64,000 nt of DNA. Source: Brachionus manjavacas. Its lineage: Eukaryota; Rotifera; Eurotatoria; Ploima; Brachionidae. How positions within the stretch are numbered: the first letter of the stretch is position 1; every line of letters starts with the position of its first letter. Below, in pieces: positions 35,291-45,359 of this stretch. Below the pieces are notes generated by a model. The model had not been told where the DNA came from and did no database searches. It saw nothing but the letters and a program-made list of their open reading frames with translations. The DNA is taken from the NCBI GenBank assembly GCA_019054805.1, contig JAHQIY010000005.1, forward strand, positions 6,121,501 to 6,185,500, in the 5' to 3' direction. The position numbers and the translations under genes were made by a program.

Positions 35291-37440
35291 TGTTAACGTA
35301 AATTTGTAAAATCAGTAAATTTGTAAATTTACTGGTACTTTAGTAAATAAATTTATTTTATTAATTTCCTGAAAAAATTAAAAATTGAGTAAATTACTGA
35401 ATAAAATTTAGTATATTACTGAATTAATCAGTAAATTTGAAATTATTTATTTATTTATACAACTGCCATTAGCCCCGTGACATCTCGAGCTGCATAAAAG
35501 CCCTGCCTTCTTACATGAACAACGATTTGTTAAACATCCCCCAGTACAATTACACTTAAGTATACCTTGACCACCACCAATTGATAGTTCTTTAACTGCC
35601 TGCCTAACGCTCAATTTTTTATCGAGTCTAACTTCAGCTTCAACACTACAATCTTTGACTAAATCAAAACTATTCCTTGCAAACATAGTATCTAAAACAG
35701 CTGCTTCGCAGACTAATTCATAAAGCGATTTATCATAATCAATGTCAACAATTCTGCAAATCAAGTTGCGAGCCTCACAAAGACCTCTGTCAACGTCAGG
35801 AATTGGTAGAGCAACATAATCTCCAATTGAAACTTCTGGAACGTACCTTTTACTTCTAGTGCGCATTGCCTCTGCTTGAAGGCCTTGATTTGTGCGAACA
35901 GTATTTCTAATCCCCAATAAAGTCGAAATCGGCCGGGTTAAAAACATCTTCTGGTAAATCGACATCGTCTTTTTCAGGTAAATTTAAACACAGATCCGCT
36001 TCAGGTCCCTCATAGCCGACAGTTTCAAATAGTTGCTTCGCATTGTCAAGTTTTGACCACTCCTCCACGGGAATAGTAGTTGAAGCTAAACCGAGAGGTG
36101 TTTTAATCCCAAATAATGCCTTATAAGGTGTACATTTTATGCCAGAGTGATGTGAATGGTTCTTACGAAGTTGGACAAATTTTAATCCTGTTGTCCACTT
36201 TGTGGATTTGTTTTCTCGCATCCAAGTAGCGATCATTTTTTTAGTGTTCGCGTTTGTCATTTCAACGCTACCCTGAGACTGTGGATGCCGGGCTAGACCG
36301 TGGACAAATGATAACTCAGGCCAAATTCGTTGCAAAGCTGTAATTACTTGGTTACGAAATTCGCGACCGTTATCGGATTGAAGAAGCACAGGTACACAGA
36401 AAGAGTAAAAATAACGATTAAGCTTGCTGCCACATCAAATGCGGATTTGTGTTTTAAAGGACGAAGAACAACAAATTTCGTAAAATGGTCTTGGTACACC
36501 ATGACCCACTTGAACTCGCCATCAGGAAGACTTTGAAAATCAATCAGATCCATTTGCGCTCTTCGGTTGAAATTTTCGCTCAGAATAGGTTTAACAACAA
36601 CACCTGTTGTTTTGTTTCTCTTCTTATTCATAATACAATGATTGCAAGTGTTTAAATAAGCTTAATATTTTCAAAACATAATCGGTTAATTGATTAATTA
36701 GTAATTAAAAAAAATGAAAAAAATTACCTGTAATCATTTCAACTGTTATATTTAAATGATTTTTATTACAGGCTTGAAGCATGATATCGCGACATTTGTG
36801 TCCAACTTGATTGTGAATTCTAAATATTGTCTCAAATAACTGTTCATATGGAACGAGAAAACGAACTGGATCATCAGGAGATTTAGGGTTTAAAACTATT
36901 TTTTCCGTATCGCCAACAGTATAAACTTCATATTTGTTTACAAGATAGTATTCTTTTTGGGTTCTGCCTCTAGTTTTTTGATACGCTTCTTGGATTGATA
37001 CGATCATTGTATTTTAATCGTCGAGCGAAGTAATTGTTCTGGTTTTCTTCTTCTTTTTTTCGGGGTTTTGGAGTTCATCTTCAAGTATTTTAGCCTCGAA
37101 TAAAGAGTAAAATTTATCCCGTTGTATCCTCTCTTGATCAACGTCCAGTAGTGGAGCGGTATCGCTCACCGTTGTGACAATTGTATAAAGAAAAACAAGA
37201 GAGAAAAAATTCATTTTTAATTTAAAATAAAATTATTTTTTATTTGTTTATTTACTTAAAATTTTTTAGTAATATACTAAAACCATTTTTTAGAAAAATT
37301 GCAAAATTACTAGTACTTTAGGAATTATGTAAATTTACTAGTAAAAAAACAAAACATAATTATTTTTTCCAAAATTTTACAATTTTCCTAAAACATTAGT
37401 AAATTTACAAATTTACGGACTTTACAAATTTACTGTTACA
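35291..37440 (-). mobile_element. Ginger-like DNA transposon (TIRs plus integrase), 2150 bp
   Basis: The left terminus tgttaacgtaaatttgtaaa is mirrored at the right by the inverse of tgtaacagtaaatttgtaaa. The inverted similarity runs about 60 bp and is rich in gtaaattt. The TIRs are flanked by identical gagg (35287-35290 and 37441-37444). A 4-bp duplication, TGT..ACA ends and a retroviral-type integrase without gag or RT are the published traits of Ginger elements. It sits in the mariner transposase pseudogene, so the host sequence can be rejoined across it exactly. Confidence 0.88.
35447..37214 (-). pseudogene. Ginger-type integrase gene with Cys-rich C-terminus
   Basis: On the - strand: an N-terminal segment (EEAK-rich, KKKKKTRT), an H2C2 zinc module (IHNQVGHKCRDIM, then across a short intron TCNHCIMNKKRNK), and a DDE integrase core with RRAQMDLIDFQSLP (Asp 1), LLQSDNGREFRNQ (Asp 2) and HPQSQGSVEMTNANTKKM (Glu). 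A C-terminal region (SIGDYVALPIPDVDRG) ends in a Cys cluster CNCTGGCLTNRCSCKKAGLL CSSRC, a pattern I associate with KRBA2/SCAND3-like Ginger-derived proteins. Lesions: a TAA at 37014-37016, a frame change near 36390 and another near 35920. All three catalytic residues survive but no single frame does, so this copy is dead. It would have cut and pasted its own element. Confidence 0.8.
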
Positions 37441-38071
37441 GAGGTACTTTTATAAAACTAATCAAATTTAATTTAATTTATTTTTGATAAAAGAGCTTAA
37501 TGGTGTCTCTTGAATTCTGTTTAATTAAATTTTAATAAAATTTGGCTAAATTTAAAAAAAAAGGAGATACAATTGATTCAAATTATTATCATAGGAGAAT
37601 TTTACCATTTGCTCAGAGAAAAGGGAATGATTTGTTCGGAGGGACAAATGGCCTCTTTCAGTAAGATAATTCATTACCTCAAACAGCAAGAATCAGCCAG
37701 AGATATTGTGAGAATAATCTCTATAAATTTATAAAAAAAGATAAATGGTCACCCAATTCACTTAAATCCATGCGACTTTTATTTTTGGAGTGCAGTGGTA
37801 AGAAGAAAAGATTGAAATAAGTTTTCTAATCGAAATACATTTATAGAGGAATTTAAGAGATTATTTAGTAAAATACCGACTGAAGAAATCAAGAAAGCCG
37901 TTGATTCTTTTACCAGTAGGGTAAGAATGGTAAGAAGCTAGAGTATGTTACTGTCATAAATAACTCAAGATTTTTGATTACAAATAAATAAAATTGAAAA
38001 AAAAAATTTATTATTGAACACCCGTTAAATCGGTTATTGCTAAAACACGGACCTCCAGTTTTTAAATAAAA

Positions 38072-38990
38072 CACGGACCCATACTTATCTCCCCCATTAA
38101 TACTATGCCATTTATCCCCCACCATTTTTCTAGTACTAAATTTTATCAGCTTTCACGCAATACCAAAATCTAAGCTCTAGCACATTTGGTTCGCCCTTCA
38201 TTTTGATTTTAAATCAAAAAATCTTAATTCAAATCTACGGACCCATACTTATCTCCCACATTAAGACTATGCCATTTATCCCCCACCATTTTTCTAGTAC
38301 TAAATTTTATCAGCTTTCACGCAAGACCAAAATCTAAGCTCTAGCACATTTGGTTCGCCCTTCATTTTGATTTTAAATCAAAAAATCTTAATTCAAATCT
38401 ACGGACCCATACTTATCTCCCCCATTAAGACTATGCCATTTATCCCCCACCATTTTTCTAGTACTAAATTTTATCAGCTTTCACGCAAGACCAAAATCTA
38501 AGCTCTAGCACATTTGGTTCGCCCTTCATTTTGATTTTAAATCAAAAAATCTTAATTCAAATCTACGGACCCATACTTATCTCCCCCATTAAGACTATGC
38601 CATTTATCCCCCACCATTTTTCTAGTACTAAATTTTATCAGCTTTCACGCAAGACCAAAATCTAAGCTCTAGCACATTTGGTTCGCCCTTCATTTTGATT
38701 TTAAATCAAAAAATCTTAATTCAAATCTACGGACCCATACTTATCTCCCCCATTAATACTATGCCATTTATCCCCCACCATTTTTCTAGTACTAAATTTT
38801 ATCAGCTTTCACGCAAGACCAAAATCTAAGCTCTAGCACATTTGGTTCGCCCTTCTTTTTGATTTTAAATCAAAAAATCTTAATTCAAATCTACGGACCC
38901 ATACTTATCTCCCCCATTAATTCTATGCCACTTATCACCCTTTATTTTTCTAGTACTAAATTTTATCAGCTTTTACGCAAGACAAAAACC
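38072..38990. repeat. Tandem array of ~165-bp units (left TIR), about 5.6 copies
   Basis: Each unit starts cggacccatacttatctccc and runs through ttctagtactaaattttatc, agctctagcacatttggttc and ttttgattttaaatcaaaaa. Unit starts are near 38074, 38238, 38403, 38568, 38731 and 38895. Copies 1-5 differ by only a few bases. The last is partial and diverged. The inner end of the array abuts the coding region. Confidence 0.9.
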
Positions 38991-39090
38991 ATGCGTCTTA
39001 AATTTTATATTTTTAAGATTATGTTTTTACATTTGAAATAAAACTTAAAAAATAAATTTAATAGAATTTTTAACTGAAAATTTTTGTAAA

Positions 39091-40400
39091 ATGGCAGAAT
39101 TGGAAAGTGATAATTTAGATCTTCTTGGTATGGTAGCAAGTTCATTAACATTTTGTAATGAGAATTATACTGTAGATGATTTTTCGTCACATTGTTATTC
39201 ACAATTTAAAAGTTTTGGCAAAAGTAAAAATAACACAAAGGTAATTGATCCTTAATCTAATAATTTCTTTCTTTTAGTTTTTTTTACTAGGAACGAAAAT
39301 GTTTTTTTGATCATACAATTGATAAATTTAGAACAATGAATTTCGAGGAAATAAGAGCATTTTTTTGTAAAGAAAGAGACTTGTTTGCGAATTTTGATAT
39401 GGTTAATTATAGATTGGTCACATATGGTTAGATTTTTATTATATTTTATTTATTTCTACTTTTTTAAATTTATTTAGCAGTAAATAAAATTATCTACAAA
39501 TTTTACAAAATTTTAAATAAACATTAATAATAAATCTATTTTGAAATTTACCACTTTTTAAATTAATTAGAAAGAGTTTTTGAGAAACCAATTTTTTATT
39601 CTTAAAAATTTTATTAAAACTATTGAATGAATTTAAAAAATAAATAAATAAAAAAATGCTAACACAAGTCTTGTCTTTTTAAAATTTTAGAATTGCTTTG
39701 GCAACAATAATTTAGTAAAATAATATTATTTCTTTTAAGAGAAAAGATATCCTGTTTGCAGTTCCAGTAAAATTTTACTTAGACGCATCAATTTGGATCA
39801 GCATTTAGTCCCCTTAAAAGTTCTTGCCGATGGTAATTGTCTTTTTAGAGCGGTGTCTTTGTTTTTGTATGGAAATGATTCGTTTCACTTAGAGTTAAGA
39901 GTTAGATGTATACTTGAGATGGCTCTTAATACCGACAAATACATGGATAATCGTTCTCTTTTGGCACAACTTAAAACTAAGCCAAATTCAAAAAATTCAG
40001 ATAGATTTATTGAATGGATTAGTCTTTTTTGTGGGACAAATATTAGCGGTTCAATAAACGATCTATTAAAAGAAGAGATTATGAGGCTTATTGAGGAAAA
40101 TAGTTGGGCAAGTATTTGGCACCTATTCGGTTTATGTAACGCAATTAATATCAATATTCAACAAATTTATCCTCGAAAAAGAATGAATTGAGAGATCCAA
40201 TGCAACACCTGCTATTATCGAACACAATTTCTTGCGAATTAAATAGTGAAATTAGTAAAATTTTTAATAAAGTAACTTTTCTTTTATATTTTGTTTTAAA
40301 GCACAAAATGTCATTTTAATGTGGACTCATACCCATGATTTAATGGAGTCATATGAAATTTGGAACCCGAATCATTTTGTTCCTCTTGTGAAAAGTAAAT
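39091..40400 (+). CDS. OTU-type cysteine protease-like protein of the MULE
   Basis: Exons on the + strand: ~39091-39240 (MAELESDNLDLLGMVASS), ~39291-39427 (FFDHTIDKFRTMNFEEIRAF), ~39740-40190 and ~40300-40400. The third carries VLADGNCLFRAVSLFLYG, the OTU catalytic-Cys motif (Asp-Gly-Asn-Cys). The last reads LMWTHTHDLMESYEIW, then NPNHFVPLVK with the catalytic His in the usual W..NHFVPL setting. Both catalytic residues are therefore conserved at a spacing normal for OTU domains. OTU proteases cleave ubiquitin or ubiquitin-like chains. Whether this one does so, or it serves transposition or evades host control, is unknown. Exon joins around 40190-40300 are uncertain. Further exons to 41687 may belong to the same or to the transposase polypeptide. 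Confidence 0.7.
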
Positions 40401-40589
40401 TGGTAAGTTAAATTCAAAATTTTGGTATTTGAAAAAAAAGTTGCTTTAAAATTACAATATATAAAGTTGATAGAAAATAATGAATCATTAGAGATTTTAA
40501 TAAATAATATTAAGAATCAGGCATTTAAATTAAAAATTGAAAGTTTATTGTCCAAAGTAAGTAATTTTATGCATTTTTAATAAAAAAAA

Positions 40590-41690
40590 TATAATTAAAA
40601 TTTAAGGAAGATAAAATACAAAACAATTTTGATAGTTCGATTGTTTCTTTAGATGACGAGTGCTTAAATGATGTATCTCAATTAAAAAAGTATCCTTTTT
40701 TTGCAATAATTTAATCTTTCCTAAAAAATTTTTAAGTCCGGTAAATCCGCGAATTTTGGATGTGCTAAATGATAATTTAATTAAAAATGAAACTAAAAAT
40801 AATGAATTGAACAGTGAGACAGAGACTGATGATCTTTTTCAATCTTTTACTGAAACAACAAGTATATTTAAATTTTTTGCCAAACTTATAGCTCTAGAAA
40901 TAATAGATATAATTTTTATAATTTTAATTAAAATTATTAAAATCCCCCTTTTTTAGATTTAGATTTTGATAAGCTAGAACTTAAAGATGTAATTCCAATT
41001 TTGTTTAACCATCACATAACAATGAACCTTCCAAGTGCTGTAAGAACAAATTTATTCTTTGTTTTCGACTTGAATTTAACAAAATATGATGATATAATTC
41101 GTGATGAAAATGGATCATATTGGAATAATGGAGCAAAAAAAAAATTCTATGAAATAGACCGTTTAACTGAACCAAAATTGAAGTTTTTATCAAACAATAA
41201 ATTAGCATATCGCTATCAAGCAAACAAAAATACCTACGAAATCTTGAGAATGACATATTTTTCAAAAAGTCAGCCTGGTTTTCATAGAAAAATAATAAAA
41301 TTGACTAAATTTATAGCTCCATCAGATTTTGATCGTCTTTTCATATGTTTCTTTTGGACAAAAAACAATGAAAAGAAGAATTTCAATTTATTAGCACATG
41401 GTAATTCTACCAAGACAGCTAAACCATATATAAGATCTTCAAAAGAAGTTTTAGATGAGATAAAAGAATCTGCTAAAAAAACAGCATCTTCAAAATCTGA
41501 GTTTACAAAGCTATTAAATGAAAAAAATAGTAAAAAAGAGAAAAAAGTTAGCAATTTTCCAAAAAACACCAAGCAATTCTATAACCATAAATCGATTTTT
41601 ATTAAAAATGAACTACACAAAAAAGATTTCATTAAAACTCGAGACAATTTTGTCGATGCAATTTTTAATATGAAAAAAAGTAAATAAATA
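40590..41690 (+). CDS. Linker and N-terminal part of the OTU-MULE transposase
   Basis: Short acidic exon pieces (40620-40960: NELNSETETDDLFQSF) precede a longer frame, 40959-41687. It reads LDFDKLELKDVIPILFNHH, then SYWNNGAKKKFYEID, a Lys-rich region and KTRDNFVDAIFNMKKS. It ends at a GT donor that splices into the DDE segment at about 41727. I recognise no zinc finger or HTH. By position it should be the DNA-binding N-terminus of the transposase. The assignment rests on location and continuous phase, not on homology. Confidence 0.5.
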
Positions 41691-41726
41691 ATTTTTATTT
41701 TTTTATTTTAAATCAATTTTAATAAG

Positions 41727-42675
41727 GTGATTATGTGAAATCAATTAATTTTACAAAGGATAATTTGATTACTGTCTGTTTTAAAGACCAACAGTTATTT
41801 GATCTTGTACGTTTTGGAAGTTTTGAAAAATATTATTCAGTAATTAACTTTGACACTACCTATAATTTGGGTAAAAATATCATACTTTATGCTTTTTTAA
41901 AAAAAGATAGATTCAGAATTGTTTAATTAATTTATTTAAAAGGTGATTTTTATGTGTCGTATTTTACTTATCGAAACTTATCACTTAAAATTTAATGGTA
42001 CTGATCAGCATCCAATTTTTATGGGTCCATTGATGGTTCATTTGAAAAAAGACTTTGATTGCTACTACTATTTTACTGAACAAGTGAAATATTATAGATG
42101 ATGTTGATAAAGAAAAAATTTTGTATTTAATTTTTGGATCAACAAGTGAAAGAGAGAAAAGCCTTATTGCAAGCAACAGCAAAATAGAATATATTGAAAA
42201 ACTTGACTTGATTTCTAAATATTTTGAGACACTCAAAGGAAAATCAAATATGAAAAGTTTTTCAGATTGGTTCCTGGAACATAAAGCCCGAAAGATTTAT
42301 GATTTTTTTGTGAGACCAAATTTAAAATACAAAGATAAGCTAAATAGGTATTATACGACCAATGATATAGAGGGATTTAACAATTCAATAAAAGAAAGAA
42401 TCCCAAAATCAAAAAATAATCTGACTGAGATATTCAGCCTTTTTGAAGAGATGGCAAATGGTCAAATAAACTCATCTAAATTAGCAATGATTCAATCTGG
42501 TGACCATGAAGTTTCAAAGTTGTACAAAAAATCCGAAATTAAAGCAAATGTATGGAGTACGTTAGGACAAACGCAACAAGAAAGAAAGTTAGAGAAATTT
42601 TTGAAAAAATGGCCTGAAATGGAGAAAAAAAACACAGAAAAAAATGTCACTTCAATTTATAAGTTAGAAAATTAA
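41727..42675 (+). pseudogene. MULE transposase catalytic region with an internal deletion
   Basis: The exon 41727-~41872 (CFKDQQLFDLVRFGSFEKYYSVINFDTTYNLG) holds the first catalytic Asp. A short GT..AG intron leads to FYVSYFTYRNLSLK at ~41943. After a frame break comes DQHPIFMGPLMVHLKKDFD and then, abruptly, DVDKEKILYLIFGSTS (from 42098). The region with the second Asp and the H..N motif is missing. From 42121 the frame is open to 42675 and carries YYTTNDIEGFNNSIKER, the third catalytic residue (Glu) in the usual MULE setting. The loss looks like a deletion of roughly 60 codons plus a small shift. This copy cannot transpose itself, but its intact TIRs may allow mobilisation in trans. Confidence 0.75.
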
Positions 42676-42764
42676 AATATTAATATTTAAAAATTTAAAA
42701 TTAAAAACAAAATAAATTTTTTAAAACTCTCTTTATGTGATTCAGAATTAAATGAAGGACGAAC

Positions 42765-43085
42765 CGAAAAAGCTAGAGCTTAGATTTTGGTATTGCGTGA
42801 AAGCTGATAAAATTTAGTACTAGAAAAATGGTGGGGGATAAATGGCATAGTATTAATGGGGGAGATAAGTATGGGTCCGTAGATTTGAATTAAGATTTTT
42901 TGATTTAAAATCAAAATGAAGGGTGAACCAAATGTGCTAGAGCTTAGATTTTGGTATTGCGTGAAAGCTGATAAAATTTAGTACTAGAAAAATGGTGGGG
43001 GATAAATGGCATAGTATTAATGGGGGAGATAATTATGGGTCCGTGTTTTATTTAAAAACTGGAGGTCCGTGTTTTAGCAATAACC
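42765..43085. repeat. Right TIR of the OTU-MULE, ~2 inverted units
   Basis: Inverse copies of the ~165-bp unit (gggtccgtagatttgaatt.., gatttaaaatcaaaatgaag..) end in ggaggtccgtgttttagc and the terminal bases at 43085. The unit number differs from the left side (about two against nearly six). Confidence 0.9.
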
Positions 43086-43093
43086 GTTAAATC

Positions 43094-44465
43094 AACTTAT
43101 CCATTTAAATATCATTTAAATCGTCAATTACTTGAAAAAAAGTTTTGTATTTGTCGCGACAGAATTTTTGAGTATTTAAATGAATGGCATCACAAACTAA
43201 ACATATTTGTTTGTTTAGCAACTTTAATGTTTGCAAAAAAAATTTTTGCAACCCTTTATTTTTTAACCATGATCATTAAAATTTTCCGATAGAAATCAAT
43301 AATTCCAAATTCGAATTTGATCGTTGATCATCAGAATACACTGGCCTAAGAAATTGTCAAATTCTGATCTATAAATTAAAACAAATTCAGAGCCATTAAG
43401 TCATTTTATTTAAAATAAAAGACTGCGATGGCTTGGGCAAAATGGTTTAGGTTTTCGTGAAATAAAAATGAAATCCTTAGGAGTCCTTCAGTGAATGCCT
43501 CGACGCGAAGTAATGGAGGACAACATGGGAATGAAATGGGATGACATGTGGAGAAGGAAGGAAAAAGAAAAATATCGACTCGAACGGAAAATCTAATTTA
43601 AAGACCCTATCCTCCATAAGGAGTGAATAAGAAAAATAAATATTGATCCTTTTGATCCTAAACAGTTTACTCATTGCATTATTCAAGAGTTCGATTGCAA
43701 ATCGACTTAAGCACATGGAAGAGCGCTCTTGAACGTCTTCCTTTTAAATAAATAGATAAAATCGCATTGGTATCGGTGGCTCCAAACAAGTCTCATTTAT
43801 TTTTATTTTAATGAATTAATCAAAATCCTTGCTCTTTTATCGACCCAGCACCAAAAAATCGAATTGAATTTGTCGAATATAAATCAAACATAAATGATAA
43901 AATCAATGAAATTTCAAATAATCTTCGAGTTGATTCTAATTTTACTAAACATAATTTTACTCCAGATGTAAAAAGTTTTTCCCGTTAAGTTCTCCTAAAA
44001 TTTCCAACTGCAATTGCAATTTAAGTGTTTCAGTTTTCTCAAATAAAAAGCTGAATTGTGAGTGAAATTTACTCAAAGTTACTCATTATGCGACGATTTT
44101 TGAAACTGGATATTTTTGAAATTTTTTATTGGAAAATATTTTAATTGATTCAAAATAACTGAATTTGATAACTATAGTTCAGTTAGAGAAAATAAATACC
44201 GATACTCATCTACTTCAAATAGCGATAGGGTTCCATCAAAGAGGATATTTGATGGTATTAGAAAATCAAATGTCTTTAGCTTTTTAAAGCAACAAGCCAA
44301 TATTAAAATTATCCCTGCAGTAAAATCAAGCAGCATGATATTCAATCAAAGAATCGTGTCCATTGGTTCCTTTTCCGATAGTGAAGACTCAAATTATTCC
44401 ATTTAACAAAAAAAATTAATATTTCGAATCATTAATATAATTTTTTTAGAAAAGACTTAAACTTT
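43094..44465 (+). other. Debris of an unidentified, formerly coding element
   Basis: Discontinuous frames on the + strand look formerly coding: a 33-codon ORF at 43497-43598 (MPRREVMEDNMGMKWDDMW), FVEYKSNINDKINEISNNL near 43870, and SSTSNSDRVPSKRIFDGIRK to SIGSFSDSEDSNYSI ending at TAA near 44405. A recurring tail repeat follows at 44447. The order suggests a retroelement with its 3' tail, but no RT, integrase or gag motif is recognisable. Confidence 0.35.
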
Positions 44466-44525
44466 GTCTTATATATTTTTTTTTTACATCGCCTTTATGG
44501 CGTTCATTAAAATAAATTAATAAAT
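44447..44525 (+). repeat. Recurring tail repeat, copy 3
   Basis: The stretch runs gacttaaactttgtcttat, a T run, then acatcgcctttatggcgttc and an AT-rich run. It is the best-preserved copy of the repeat at 8490 and 28793. The cgcc..ggcg palindrome is intact. Confidence 0.55.
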
Positions 44526-45359
44526 TTGAATAAAAATAAAGTATCCAAAATTTGATCTCTACATTTTTTTACATAAATTGTGAGGTCTTTTTTTCGTAAA
44601 GTGTATCTGCACGCAATTGTATATATAAATATTCGACCAAAGAAGATTTTGACTGCATGTTTAAAAATATTGATAAAAAAAATTTCCATCTTAACTAGGA
44701 TACATATTATTGGCCCCTAGAAACTGAAAGATTTTTTCTTCTTGATCAATTTTTGCAAAAAAATATATTACCTATGCAAATCAAATAGAACAAATGTTTC
44801 TTGAAATTAAGTCTGCTCAAAATACCCTAACTTCATGTTTCGGAAGAAACAATACCTCACCTATCGTTTTTTTTTGAAATATTTTAACAAAAAGTAAGTT
44901 TTAGAAAGTTGTCTCATTTAGTTCGACAAAATGATTCTACTTTATCAATATCCTCAAAAGAAATACAGTACAAAGCTGAAAAAAGTTATCAACTATTTCA
45001 GAACAAATTTTAATTTTTTTTTAGAAAATTTCAGAAAAAAATTTAACCAAAACTTAATTTTGTTCTGAACAAATTCAAAAAAAAAATTGAAACTGATTTG
45101 TTTTTTTTGAAACTGAACAAAAACTGAAAAACATAAATTGTAAACTTGACCTTTGATTAAATTTAATGATAAATCTTATTGGATAAATTACTTGTCTATT
45201 GTTGTTTCAATTTAAAAAATCATAATATTACTGCTAGCTATTAATACTTAAATAATAAGATTAAACTCATGCCGACTTATTTTTCAATTTCTTTTAATCT
45301 TTAACATTCAATATTTTAAAAAAAAATTCTTTTTTTTTAAGCCGCTCTTTTAATATTAG

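Larger units (their letters stand above)
34899..37935 (+). pseudogene. Mariner-family transposase, split by a Ginger-like insertion
   Basis: The 5' half (34899-35290) encodes an HTH region (KVKRLLKDFTTRKVSKKLNI, SIVTIRKEL), an in-frame stop, and then RLNFAQYWRKARS, IIFSDEKIFTVDG (first catalytic Asp) and YAISRDEADKNGG. The frame is cut exactly there by the element at 35291-37440. The 3' half resumes after the duplicated gagg and contains RILPFAQRKGND and ENNLYKFIKKDKWSPNSL, the segment before the last catalytic residue. It also has several stops and a shift (LKSMRLLFLECS where a DLNPCDFF-type motif is expected). The spacing and FSDEKIFTV point to mariner rather than Tc1. Terminal repeats of the host element were not found. 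Confidence 0.75.
38032..43085. mobile_element. Mutator-like element (MULE) with OTU-protease gene and tandem-repeat TIRs
   Basis: The ends ggttattgctaaaacacgg and the exact inverse at 43067-43085 are flanked by gttaaatc (38024-38031 and 43086-43093). This is an 8-bp duplication, or 9 bp if the outer c/g is counted. The left TIR expands into about six head-to-tail copies of a ~165-bp unit (38072-38990). The right TIR has about two inverted copies (42765-43045). The unit copies are nearly identical, so the array expanded recently. Between the TIRs, + strand exons encode an OTU protease-like protein and MULE transposase segments. MULEs are DDE cut-and-paste transposons with 8-11 bp duplications. 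This copy lacks the second catalytic Asp region. Confidence 0.88.

Noticed and set aside
35447-37007. Retrovirus or LTR-retrotransposon pol gene
   Set aside because: The integrase stands alone between TIRs with a 4-bp duplication; no LTR, gag or RT is present. Ginger-type transposon fits better.
38072-38990. CRISPR-like or satellite array
   Set aside because: Units are ~165 bp with no unique spacers, and the array is part of the TIR of a defined MULE, with the inverse at its other end.
41001-41687. Separate host gene
   Set aside because: It lies inside the MULE TIRs, in phase with the following transposase exon, so it is assigned to the element.
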